From an uncultured Actinomycetes bacterium (GTDB taxonomy: Bacteria; Actinomycetota; Thermoleophilia; Solirubrobacterales; 70-9): DNA of 9,785 nt. Below are positions 1-6,394 of this stretch, piece by piece (positions within the stretch are counted from its first letter, which is position 1; the number at the start of each line of letters is the position of its first letter). Made by a program: the position numbers and the translations under genes. The notes beneath the pieces were generated by a model that ran no database searches, was not told the DNA's origin, and saw only the letters and a list, made by a program, of their open reading frames with translations. Location of the stretch: assembly GCA_946886425.1 (NCBI GenBank), contig CAMPIP010000083.1, positions 1-9,785 of the forward strand, given 5' to 3'.

Positions 1-1
1 C

Positions 2-142
2 CTCCACTGGCTCGGCGGCACCGCGATCCGGGCCGGGATCATGAGCAAGGAGGGCGCCGAGTCGGAGGGCCGCCGCCCCCACCCGCTCGGCGCCGCCCTG
101 GCCCGGGTCCCGGAGCTGATCGGCTTCCACATCGGTCGCTGA
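2..142 (+). CDS. C-terminal tail of an unrecognised protein (5' end outside window)
   Basis: An open frame enters from the left edge with its first whole codon at base 2 and stops at TGA 140-142. It gives 46 residues, starting LHWLGGTAIRAG and ending ELIGFHIGR. The G/C-rich third positions fit a real coding frame, and two other forward frames across this stretch contain stops. I do not recognise the family from this tail. A PIN-domain toxin gene follows on the same strand about 125 bases downstream. The fragment is too short to assign a function. Confidence 0.45.
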   Translation, partial: LHWLGGTAIRAGIMSKEGAESEGRRPHPLGAALARVPELIGFHIGR

Positions 143-173
143 GGCGGAGAGTTTTCGTCCGCTGGCGCGGGGC

Positions 174-284
174 ATGGTCGCGGACCTCCCCGGTGGCGGC
201 ACCGAGGATCTCGAGGCCGCTCGCCGCGCGGAGCGGAAGCGCGAAGCGCGCAGGGACACGGGCCGCTTTGGCGATCGTTCTTGA
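174..284 (+). CDS. Possible short or truncated VapB-like antitoxin
   Basis: ATG 174 opens a 36-residue frame ending at TGA 282-284, in a different frame from the toxin that follows and overlapping its proposed TTG start by 17 bases. The product is strongly charged: an acidic stretch (GTEDLEAARRAE) followed by an Arg/Lys-rich end (RKREARRDTGRFGDRS). This looks like the toxin-binding tail of some VapB-type antitoxins, but no DNA-binding AbrB, RHH or Phd domain precedes it. The same frame is open upstream only to about base 120, with no ATG, GTG or TTG there. No good Shine-Dalgarno precedes ATG 174. Antitoxin-then-toxin order with a short overlap is typical of vapBC pairs, so this is either a remnant, an unusually small antitoxin, or chance. 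Confidence 0.28.
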   Translation: MVADLPGGGTEDLEAARRAERKREARRDTGRFGDRS

Positions 285-654
285 CACCTGGGCGCTGCTG
301 GCGCTCTTGAACGACGAGCCGGCAGCGGCCCGTGTCGAGGGCGCCTGGCAGCGCGAGCGGCCGGTCATCTGCTCGGTCAACCTGGGCGAGGCTTTCTACG
401 TGCTGATCCGGGCCCATGGGGAAAGCGCGGCACGCAAGACGGTTGGCAGGGCCCGCGCCGAGCTCACCGTTCTGGACCCCGACTGGAACCTCGTCGTCGA
501 GGCGGCTCGGACAAAGGCCGTAGGTGGGCTCTCCTACGCCGACTGCTTCGCGCTGGCGACCGCCCGCCGGACCGGGGCCCGGCTCTGGACCGGGGACCCG
601 GAGCTGATCGCCATCGCCGCGCAGGGCGAGATCGTCGACCTCACCAGCGGCTAG
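268..654 (+). CDS. vapC: VapC-like PIN-domain ribonuclease toxin
   Basis: This 128-residue protein has the layout of a VapC toxin, a Mg2+-dependent ribonuclease that cleaves tRNA or rRNA targets. It opens with an IVLDTWALLALLND strand and helix. The four acidic PIN active-site positions are visible as Asp6, Glu41 (NLGEAFYVL), Asp92 (LSYADCFALATA) and Asp110 (WTGDPE). I chose TTG 268 because the PIN fold starts right there and the length is then normal for VapC. An in-frame GTG at 193 would add 25 low-complexity Arg/Ala residues. AGGGA at 252-256 is a possible but distant (11-base) ribosome binding site. No full antitoxin gene is visible upstream, only a 36-codon ORF. The 3' end overlaps the convergent mmsA gene by 14 bases. 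The family call is solid; toxin activity is inferred. Confidence 0.85.
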   Translation: MAIVLDTWALLALLNDEPAAARVEGAWQRERPVICSVNLGEAFYVLIRAHGESAARKTVGRARAELTVLDPDWNLVVEAARTKAVGGLSYADCFALATARRTGARLWTGDPELIAIAAQGEIVDLTSG

Positions 655-2086
655 TCACGACCTTCTTGCGGGTGTAGAACTCGACCGCGTCGCTGCCGTT
701 GGCGTGGAGGTCGCCGTCGATCGAGTCCTTCCAGCCCGAGAAGGGGAACCAGGCGACCGGGGCGGGGACGCCGACGTTGACGCCGAGCATCCCGGCCTCG
801 ACGCCGTAGCGGTAGGCCCGTGCCGCCGCGCCGGAGGCGGTGAAGATCGAGCCGGCGTTGCCGTATCGGGAGCCGTTGACGAACTCGATGGCGGCCTCGA
901 GGTCGTCGACCTCGACGAGGGTCAGCAGCGGGCCGAACAGCTCGTCGCGGGCCAGCTCCGACTCGGGGTCGGCGGGGACGGCGAGGGTCGGCCCGAGCAG
1001 GGTGCCGGCGGCGCCGGCCTCGCCGCGGCCGTCGAGCAGCAGCTCGGCCCCGTCGCTGAGGGCGCCGTCGATCGCGGCGACGACCCGCTCGCGGGCCGGC
1101 GCCGAGACCATCGGGCAGACGTCGGTGGCGGCGTCCGCGCCCGAGCCGAGCGTCAGCTCGCCGGCGGCCGCGACCAGCGCCCGGCGCACCTCCTCGCGCC
1201 GCCCGGCATCGCCGACGACGACGCAGACCGAGCCGGCCAGGCAGCGCTGCCCGGCGGCCCCGAAGGCCGAGCCCATTACCGCGGGCATCGCCGTCCCAAG
1301 GTCGGCGTCGGGCATCACGATCAGCGAGTTCTTGGCGCCGCCCAGCGCTTGCACGCGCTTGCCGGTCGCCGCCGCCCGGGTCGCCACCAGCCGCGCCGTC
1401 TCGGCCCGGCCGACGAAGGAGATCGCATCGATGCCGGGGTGGTCGAGCAGGCCGTCGACTGCGTCGCGGCCGCCATGCACGAGGTTGACGACGCCGGGCG
1501 GGAACTCGCCGGTCGCGGCCACCGCCTCGGCGATCAGCGCCGACGGTCGCGGGTCCGCCTCGGAGGGCTTGAGGATGAACGAGTTGCCGCAGGCGACCGC
1601 GTAGGGGAGGAACCAGAGCGGGATCATCGCCGGGAAGTTGAAGGGCGTGATCGCGGCGACGACCCCGACCGGCTGGCGGACCATCTCGACGTCGACGCCG
1701 GCGGCGACGCCCTCCAGCGTCTCGCCCTTGAGCAGGTGCGGGACCGCCGCCGCCGACTCGACCGACTCGAGGCCGCGGCCGACCTCGCCGTCGGCGTCGG
1801 CCAGCGTCTTGCCCATGTCGGCGGTGACCAGGGCGACCAGCTCCTCGCGGCGAGCCAGCAGCTCCTCGCGCAGCGCCAGCACCGCCCGCGCCCGCCGCTG
1901 CGGCGCCACCGCCCGCCACTCGGGCTGGGCTGCCCGTGCCGCCCGCACCGCCGCGTCCACCTCGGCCGCCCCGGAGAGGGGCACAGTCGCCAGCGTCTCG
2001 CCGCTGGCCGGGTCGACGTCGGCGAGCCCCTCGACGCCCTCGGCCGCGACCCACTCGCCGCCGATGAAGTTGCGCAACAGCGTCAC
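641..2086 (-). CDS. mmsA: CoA-acylating (methyl)malonate-semialdehyde dehydrogenase
   Basis: Encodes a 481-residue aldehyde dehydrogenase of the MmsA/IolA branch. This branch oxidises malonate or methylmalonate semialdehyde with NAD+ and CoA to acetyl-CoA or propionyl-CoA plus CO2. Visible marks are TPFNFPAMIPLWFLPYA (Asn150), LKPSE (Lys173), ALGGAKN and the catalytic Cys282 in AAGQRCLAG. The GGAKN motif replaces the ELGGK of ordinary hydrolytic aldehyde dehydrogenases, whose general-base Glu is missing, as expected for the CoA-dependent branch. The GTG start at 2086 sits in a GTGA overlap with the potC stop and gives the usual N-terminus (FIGGEW). No strong Shine-Dalgarno is seen, so translation is probably coupled to potC. 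It is the last gene of the importer operon and probably finishes breakdown of the semialdehyde made by the divergent aminotransferase. The true substrate is unproven; a related semialdehyde is possible. Confidence 0.88.
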   Translation of the reverse strand: MTLLRNFIGGEWVAAEGVEGLADVDPASGETLATVPLSGAAEVDAAVRAARAAQPEWRAVAPQRRARAVLALREELLARREELVALVTADMGKTLADADGEVGRGLESVESAAAVPHLLKGETLEGVAAGVDVEMVRQPVGVVAAITPFNFPAMIPLWFLPYAVACGNSFILKPSEADPRPSALIAEAVAATGEFPPGVVNLVHGGRDAVDGLLDHPGIDAISFVGRAETARLVATRAAATGKRVQALGGAKNSLIVMPDADLGTAMPAVMGSAFGAAGQRCLAGSVCVVVGDAGRREEVRRALVAAAGELTLGSGADAATDVCPMVSAPARERVVAAIDGALSDGAELLLDGRGEAGAAGTLLGPTLAVPADPESELARDELFGPLLTLVEVDDLEAAIEFVNGSRYGNAGSIFTASGAAARAYRYGVEAGMLGVNVGVPAPVAWFPFSGWKDSIDGDLHANGSDAVEFYTRKKVVTSRW

Positions 2087-2964
2087 GTCGCCGCGGCGGT
2101 GCCCGCCACCGGCACCGGCGCCGCCTCCTGCTCCGGGCGCACCGAGGCCATCTTTTCCGCCCGCTGCTGCTGCCAGGTCGCGAAGCCCATCGCCAACACG
2201 GTAAACCCGAAGAGGATCATCGCGATGCAGTTGACCTCGACCGGGATGCCGCGCTGGGCCGCCCCGTAGATGTAGAGCGGGAAGGTCACCGTCGTCCCCG
2301 AGTTGAAGTTGGAGATCACGAAGTCGTCGATCGAGAGCGCGAAGGCCAGCATCGCGCCGCCGAAGATGCCGGGCATGATCAGCGGCAGGGTGACGAGCCG
2401 AAAGGTCTCGAAGGGACTGGCGCCGAGGTCCTGGGCCGCCTCCTCGAGGCTGCGGTCGAACCCGATCAGCCGCGAGCGCACGACCACCACCACGAAGCTG
2501 ATGCAGAACATCACGTGAGCGATCAGCAGCGTCTGGAAGCCGAGCGGCGGCGCGTTGAGGATCAGGAAGAAGGAGAGCAGCGCCGCCCCCATCACCACCT
2601 CCGGGGTCGCCATCGGGATCACGATCAGGAAGTTGGCGGCGCGGCGCCCCCGGAACTGATGGCGGACCAGGGCCACCGCCATCAGCGTCCCCACCGCGGT
2701 CGAGATCAGCGTCGCCAGCAGCGCCAGCTTGATGCTGGTGAAGAAGGCTTCGTTGAGGTCGGGCAGTCCGAAGGCGTTCTGCCAGTGGGAGAGGGTGAAG
2801 CCGACCCAGGTGAAGTTGTAACGGCCGGCCGGGTCGTTGAAGGAGAAGACGAAGATCACCGCGATCGGGACCAGCAGGTAGAGCACGACCAGGCCGGCGG
2901 CCATGTTGACCGCGTGCTCGCGGGCCCACAGCCAGGCTCGGGAGAGGGCGGTCTCGTCGCTCAT
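2083..2964 (-). CDS. potC: Polyamine-type ABC transporter permease, PotC family
   Basis: A 293-residue inner-membrane permease of the binding-protein-dependent (MetI-like) type. Six hydrophobic segments are visible at about residues 20-42, 75-99, 110-136, 146-163, 198-217 and 246-263. The cytoplasmic EAA loop that docks on the ATPase is at 174-194 (EEAAQDLGASPFETFRLVTLP). SIDDFVISNF just after it is typical of PotC/PotI proteins. The ATG at 2964 lies in an ATGA overlap with the potB stop and has AGGAG five bases upstream, so the start is well supported. An Ala/Pro/Glu-rich tail of about 25 residues follows the last helix. It should pair with the PotB-like permease. Family membership is sure; the polyamine substrate is inferred from family and neighbours. 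Confidence 0.92.
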   Translation of the reverse strand: MSDETALSRAWLWAREHAVNMAAGLVVLYLLVPIAVIFVFSFNDPAGRYNFTWVGFTLSHWQNAFGLPDLNEAFFTSIKLALLATLISTAVGTLMAVALVRHQFRGRRAANFLIVIPMATPEVVMGAALLSFFLILNAPPLGFQTLLIAHVMFCISFVVVVVRSRLIGFDRSLEEAAQDLGASPFETFRLVTLPLIMPGIFGGAMLAFALSIDDFVISNFNSGTTVTFPLYIYGAAQRGIPVEVNCIAMILFGFTVLAMGFATWQQQRAEKMASVRPEQEAAPVPVAGTAAAT

Positions 2965-3818
2965 CGCGACTCCTCTCCCATCAGCGCCTCCGAGCCGGCG
3001 CAGCGGATGTAGATGACCACGGCGATCATGATCAGCGCCATCAGCACGAAGGAGAGGGCGGCCGCCGAGGGGTAGTTGGACTGCGAGAGGTAGCTGGCCT
3101 GGATCACGTTGCCGATCATCTGGTTACCGGCGCCGCCGAGGAACTGGGCGTTGACGTAGTCGCCGGCGGCGGGGATGAAGGTGAGCAGGGTGCCGGCAAT
3201 CACGCCCGGTGCCGAAAGCGGCAGCGTGACCCGCCAGAAGGCCTGGCTGGCCGACGCGTAGAGGTCCTTGGCCGCCTCGATCAACCGCTCGTCGATCCGC
3301 TCCAGGCTGGCGTAGATCGGCAGGATCATGAAGGGCAGGAAGTTGTAGGTGAGGCCGGCGATGACGGCGCCGCTGGTCGCCAGGACGTGCCCGCTCGGGG
3401 CCAGCCCGATCGCCTGCAGGACCGAGGTGACCGGGCTTTCGTCGGAGAGGATCGTCTCCCAGGCGATCGTGCGGATCAGGTAGGTGGTGAAGAACGGGGC
3501 GACCACCGCGAAGAGCAGGAGGTTGCGCCAGCGCCCCGCCTTGAAGGCGATCGTGTACGCGAGCGGATAGGCGATTACCAGCGCGATCAGGGTCGCCGCC
3601 CCCGCGTAGACGAACGAGCGCACGAACTGCGTGTCGTAGAGGCTCAGGGCGTCGCTGTAGTTCGCCCAGTTCCAGGTGAATTCGAGGCTGCCGAGGACGC
3701 CGGACTCGAGCGAGAGCCGCCCCATGTAGAACAGCGGCACGACGAAGAACAGCAGCAGCCAGATCGTCCCCGGCCCGAGCAGCAAATAAGGGACGATCCG
3801 GCGGCGCAGAGCGGACAT
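2961..3818 (-). CDS. potB: Polyamine-type ABC transporter permease, PotB family
   Basis: A 285-residue inner-membrane permease and partner of the PotC-like protein. The N-terminus RRRIVPYLLLGPGTIWLLLFF is the usual PotB opening with the first membrane helix (about 9-31). Further helices lie near 68-92, 99-118, 148-170, 203-217 and 253-271. The EAA loop is at 181-201 (EAAKDLYASASQAFWRVTLP), followed by SAPGVIAG and the conserved FIPAAGDYVNAQFLGG segment seen in PotB/PotH. ATG 3818 lies four bases after the potD stop; no clear Shine-Dalgarno is visible, so translation is probably coupled. Its stop overlaps the potC start (ATGA). The length is normal. The substrate is inferred, not proven. Confidence 0.92.
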   Translation of the reverse strand: MSALRRRIVPYLLLGPGTIWLLLFFVVPLFYMGRLSLESGVLGSLEFTWNWANYSDALSLYDTQFVRSFVYAGAATLIALVIAYPLAYTIAFKAGRWRNLLLFAVVAPFFTTYLIRTIAWETILSDESPVTSVLQAIGLAPSGHVLATSGAVIAGLTYNFLPFMILPIYASLERIDERLIEAAKDLYASASQAFWRVTLPLSAPGVIAGTLLTFIPAAGDYVNAQFLGGAGNQMIGNVIQASYLSQSNYPSAAALSFVLMALIMIAVVIYIRCAGSEALMGEESR

Positions 3819-3822
3819 CGGT

Positions 3823-4983
3823 TCAGCCGGTGATCACCGCGTCGAAAGCCCGGGTGACGTTCTGCAGTTCTTCGGACGAGAGCTTCGGCTGCGTGAAGCA
3901 GTCCTTGGTGAACTCCTCGCTGGGGAAGATCAGCGGATTCTTGGCCAGCTCCGGTTCGCGTTTGGCGAGGATCTCTTTCACGCCTTCGACCGGCGTCACG
4001 TAGTTGACGTATTCGGCGATGTCGGCCTGCACCTCGGGGTCGTAGACGAAGTTCATCCAGGCCTCGGCCGCGGTGGGGTTCGGCGCTCCGACCGGGATCA
4101 CCATGTTGTCCGACCAGAGACTGCAGCCCTCGGTCGGCATCCGGAACTCGATGTTGGGGTTGTCCGCCTGCAGCTGCACCGCGTCGCCGGACCAGCCGAT
4201 CACCGCGACCGCGTCGCCGCTGGTCAGGTCGCGGGCGTAGTCGTTGCCGGTGAAGCGGCGGATCTGGCCCGATTCGACCGCCCCTTCGATTTTGTCGATC
4301 GTCTTCATCCAGTCCGCTTCGCTGGCGCCGTCGGGCTCGACCCCTTCGCAGGACATCACCAGCGGCACCGTTTCGATCACTTCGTTGAGGAAGTCGACCT
4401 TGCCCTTGTACCGCGGGTCGAAGAGGTCGCAGATCGAGCGCACGTCCGGGGCCAGGTCGGTGCGGACGATCAGGCCGCCCATGCCGCTCTGCCAGGGGAC
4501 GCTGAATTCGCGGTCCGGGTCGAACGAGGGATGGCGGAGGGATTTGCTGAGGTTTTCCTCGACGTTGGGGATGCCAGCCTTGTCGAGGTTCTGCAGGTAC
4601 CCGAGTTCGCGCATTTTCGCCGCCATCCAATCGGTGACGACGAAGAGGCTGCGGCCCCCGGATTCTCCCTGCGAGAGGAGCGGCTGCATCTTGCCGAAGA
4701 AGCTGGCGTTGTCGTTGACGTCCTCGATGTATTTGACCGAGACGCCGGTCGCCTTTTCGAAGGCCGGCACGGTTCCCTGGTCGATGTAGAGCGGCCAGTT
4801 GGAGATCGTCACCTCGCCGGACGGTTTGCCTTCCAGCTTCACGGTCTCGGCCTGCTCTTCCCCGCCACCTTCGATGCCGCCGTTGCCGCCGCCGCAGGCA
4901 GTGACGCCGAGCGCCAGGGCCAGGGCCGCGATCAGGGAGGCGATGGCCTGGACCGCCTTGCCGGTACTCCTCTTCCTGTTCAT
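3823..4983 (-). CDS. potD: Polyamine-type ABC transporter substrate-binding lipoprotein, PotD/PotF family
   Basis: A secreted, lipid-anchored binding protein that delivers substrate to the PotBC channel. A Lys/Arg-rich n-region and a hydrophobic stretch (IASLIAALALALG) lead to the lipobox VTAC, with the lipidated Cys at residue 30 from the start chosen here. A Gly/Glu linker follows, then a PotD-like fold: NWPLYIDQGTVPAFEKATGV, a VPWQSGMGGLIVRTD strand, CDLFDPRYKGKV and VAVIGWSGDAV, where Trp and Asp are likely ligand contacts. Two starts are possible. ATG 4992 overlaps the potA stop (ATGA) but lies one base from AGGAGG. ATG 4983 lies ten bases from the same AGGAGG and seems easier to use. 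Mature length is normal for the family. Which amine it binds cannot be read from the sequence. Confidence 0.9.
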   Translation of the reverse strand: MNRKRSTGKAVQAIASLIAALALALGVTACGGGNGGIEGGGEEQAETVKLEGKPSGEVTISNWPLYIDQGTVPAFEKATGVSVKYIEDVNDNASFFGKMQPLLSQGESGGRSLFVVTDWMAAKMRELGYLQNLDKAGIPNVEENLSKSLRHPSFDPDREFSVPWQSGMGGLIVRTDLAPDVRSICDLFDPRYKGKVDFLNEVIETVPLVMSCEGVEPDGASEADWMKTIDKIEGAVESGQIRRFTGNDYARDLTSGDAVAVIGWSGDAVQLQADNPNIEFRMPTEGCSLWSDNMVIPVGAPNPTAAEAWMNFVYDPEVQADIAEYVNYVTPVEGVKEILAKREPELAKNPLIFPSEEFTKDCFTQPKLSSEELQNVTRAFDAVITG

Positions 4984-4988
4984 CCCCC

Positions 4989-6182
4989 TCATGCCTCCTG
5001 TATCGCTTTCGCTTCGGCCGCCGCCGGCGACCCGTTTGCCTCCGCCTTCGCCGGTACCCCGTTTGCCGAATCCCGGACCACGGACGTGTGCTCCGGGGCC
5101 CAGCTGAGGCTGACCTTGGCACCGCCGCCGGGCAGGCCCTGTCGGGCGCCCTCGTCGGCGTTCGGGACCAGCACCGTCATCCGCGCGCCTTCGCCCAGGG
5201 CGACGACGATCTGGGTCGCCGTGCCGAGGTAGAGCGAGCTCTCGACGACGCCCTCGACGCGGGGAAGGTCATCGGCCGGCGCCGCCCCGTCGGCGTGCTC
5301 GACCCGCAGCTTCTCCGGTCGCACCACGGCGAAGCAATGCTCGCCGACGGTCAGCGAGGCGGTCTCGGCGGCCAGCTCCGGTCCGCTCTCCAGCTTCACC
5401 CGTCCGGGCCCCGCGACCCGCGCCGGCATCAGGTTGGAGACGCCGATGAAGCCGGCGACGAAGGTCGTCTCCGGCCAGTCGTAGATCTGCTCGGGGCTGC
5501 CGATCTGCTCGACCCGACCGCGGTTCATGACCGCGATCCGGTCGCTCATCGTCAGCGCCTCCTCCTGGTCGTGGGTGACGTAGACGAAGGTGATCCCGAC
5601 CTCGCGCTGGATCCGTTTCAGCTCCACCTGCAGGCCCTTGCGGAGCTTCAGGTCGAGCGCCCCGAGCGGCTCGTCGAGCAGCAGCACCTTCGGCAGGTTG
5701 ACCAGCGCCCGGGCCAGGGCGACCCGCTGCTGCATGCCGCCGGACAGCTGCGCCGGCCGTCGCTTTGCCTCCGCCGCCAGCCCGACCCGCTCCAGCTCCG
5801 CGGCGACGCGCTCGGCGATCTCAGCCTTGCTGACCCGCTTGCGCTTCAACCCGAAGCCGACGTTGTCCTCGACGCTGAGGTGGGGGAAGAGCGCGTAGCT
5901 CTGGAAAACGGTGTTGGTGGGGCGCTTGTGGGCCGGGAGGCGGGCCACGTCCTCGCCCTCGATCCGGATCGCGCCGGCGTCGGGCCGCTCGAACCCGGCG
6001 ATCATCCGCAGCGTCGTCGTCTTGCCGCAGCCGCTCGGGCCAAGCAGGGTGAAGAACTCCCCGGAGGCCAGGTCGAGCTCGAGGTCGTCGACCGCGACGA
6101 GCTCGCCGAAGCGCTTGGTCACCCCGCGCAGCTCGACGCTGGGACTCTGCCGGGTGCCGATCGCGGTTCCTTCGCTCTCCAT
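4989..6182 (-). CDS. potA: Polyamine-type ABC transporter ATP-binding protein, PotA family
   Basis: A 397-residue ATPase that powers the importer. Walker A is GPSGCGKT (48-55), the Q-loop is Gln94, the signature LSGGMQQR is at 146-153, Walker B VLLLDEP ends at 172, the D-loop is GALD (174-177), and the switch His204 is in [10 protein letters not shown]-terminal TOBE-type domain follows ([23 protein letters not shown]), as in PotA. The ATG at 6182 was chosen because AAGGA/GGAAGGG lies directly upstream and the ABC fold begins soon after. An in-frame ATG at 6242 would run through the palindrome and candidate promoter. The tail ends in a near-perfect 9-residue tandem repeat ([18 protein letters not shown]). 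It is the first gene of the five-gene operon and divergent from the aminotransferase. Confidence 0.93.
   Translation of the reverse strand: MESEGTAIGTRQSPSVELRGVTKRFGELVAVDDLELDLASGEFFTLLGPSGCGKTTTLRMIAGFERPDAGAIRIEGEDVARLPAHKRPTNTVFQSYALFPHLSVEDNVGFGLKRKRVSKAEIAERVAAELERVGLAAEAKRRPAQLSGGMQQRVALARALVNLPKVLLLDEPLGALDLKLRKGLQVELKRIQREVGITFVYVTHDQEEALTMSDRIAVMNRGRVEQIGSPEQIYDWPETTFVAGFIGVSNLMPARVAGPGRVKLESGPELAAETASLTVGEHCFAVVRPEKLRVEHADGAAPADDLPRVEGVVESSLYLGTATQIVVALGEGARMTVLVPNADEGARQGLPGGGAKVSLSWAPEHTSVVRDSANGVPAKAEANGSPAAAEAKAIQEA
5023..5067. repeat. 27-base-period repeat encoding the PotA C-terminal tail
   Basis: The stretches 5023-5040 and 5050-5067 match at 15 of 18 bases (GCCGG, three variable bases, CCCGTTTGCC), offset by 27 bases. 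Read on the minus strand they encode two adjacent nine-residue units, ANGVPAKAE and ANGSPAAAE, at the disordered end of PotA. It looks like a small in-frame tandem duplication with no evident function. Confidence 0.6.
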
Positions 6183-6189
6183 CCCTTCC

Positions 6190-6205
6190 TTTCGGCTAAC
6201 CGAAA
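6190..6205. promoter_or_regulatory. Palindrome or RNA hairpin next to the potA ribosome binding site
   Basis: TTTCGG (6190-6195) and CCGAAA (6200-6205) are perfect inverted arms around four bases, and 14 of 16 positions are self-complementary. On the potA mRNA the arms would form a 6-bp stem with a TTAG loop, ending right where the GGAAGGG ribosome binding site begins, seven bases before the start codon. It may be a repressor operator just downstream of the potA promoter, or a leader hairpin that tunes translation. Confidence 0.4.
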
Positions 6206-6223
6206 TGGCGTGTCCTGCCAGCG

Positions 6224-6256
6224 ACGGTAAGCCCGTCCGCATGATGGTGCAAGTGG
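6224..6256 (-). promoter_or_regulatory. Candidate promoter for the potA-mmsA operon
   Basis: On the minus strand CCACTTGC (6256-6249) is followed after exactly 19 bases by TACCGT (6229-6224). Taken as boxes, TTGCAC and TACCGT are 17 bases apart, the normal sigma-70 spacing. They would place the RNA start roughly 35 bases before the potA ATG. Neither box is a strong consensus match. The main support is that the divergent side of the spacer has the same layout. Confidence 0.42.
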
Positions 6257-6286
6257 CAGATATCCCAAAAGGACAGGCACACTTTG

Positions 6287-6295
6287 GCCACTGTG
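6287..6295 (+). promoter_or_regulatory. Central copy of the CCACT-type element
   Basis: GCCACTGTG is a relative of the two outer sites (GCCACTTGC on the minus strand at 6257-6249 and ACCACTTGC at 6327-6335). Its centre, near 6291, coincides with the dyad centre of the two outer copies (about 6292). A TATAAC sequence follows at 6296-6301, but no fitting -35 box was found for it. This could be an additional regulator half-site. Confidence 0.3.
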
Positions 6296-6327
6296 TATAA
6301 CGGAAATGCCTCGACTTGACCGATTGA

Positions 6328-6360
6328 CCACTTGCGTCCTGGAGAAACCAGAGCTAGCGT
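6328..6360 (+). promoter_or_regulatory. Candidate promoter for the aminotransferase-pucR-ald operon
   Basis: CCACTTGC (6328-6335), then 19 bases, then TAGCGT (6355-6360); as boxes, TTGCGT and TAGCGT are 17 bases apart. This mirrors the candidate promoter on the other side of the spacer. An RNA start near 6367 would leave a leader of about 28 bases containing GAGAGGAGAG (6381-6390), a good ribosome binding site six bases before ATG 6395. A TTGACCGATTGACC direct repeat (6316-6329) lies just upstream. Confidence 0.42.
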
Positions 6361-6394
6361 TGTCCAGAACGTCGTAGCGAGAGAGGAGAGTGGT

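Noticed and set aside
641..2929. A 762-codon minus-strand open frame covering mmsA and the potC region
   Set aside because: Only its C-terminal part from 2086 down is real (MmsA). The N-terminal part is an Arg/Gly/Pro-rich shadow of potC in another frame, and the GTGA junction fixes the true start.
3828..3839. Perfect 12-base palindrome CGGTGATCACCG at the end of potD
   Set aside because: It lies inside coding sequence (AVITG), has no loop and no U-run after it, and short GC palindromes are expected by chance here; the operon clearly continues into potB.
6296..6301. TATAAC as a -10 box for the plus-strand operon
   Set aside because: No plausible -35 box lies 16-18 bases upstream and the extended -10 TG is out of register by one base; the CCACTTGC-N19-TAGCGT layout is better supported.
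6316..6329. TTGACC twice in tandem as a -35 element
   Set aside because: Neither copy has a TAnnnT box at 16-18 bases downstream. The repeat may be a binding site, but there is no further support.
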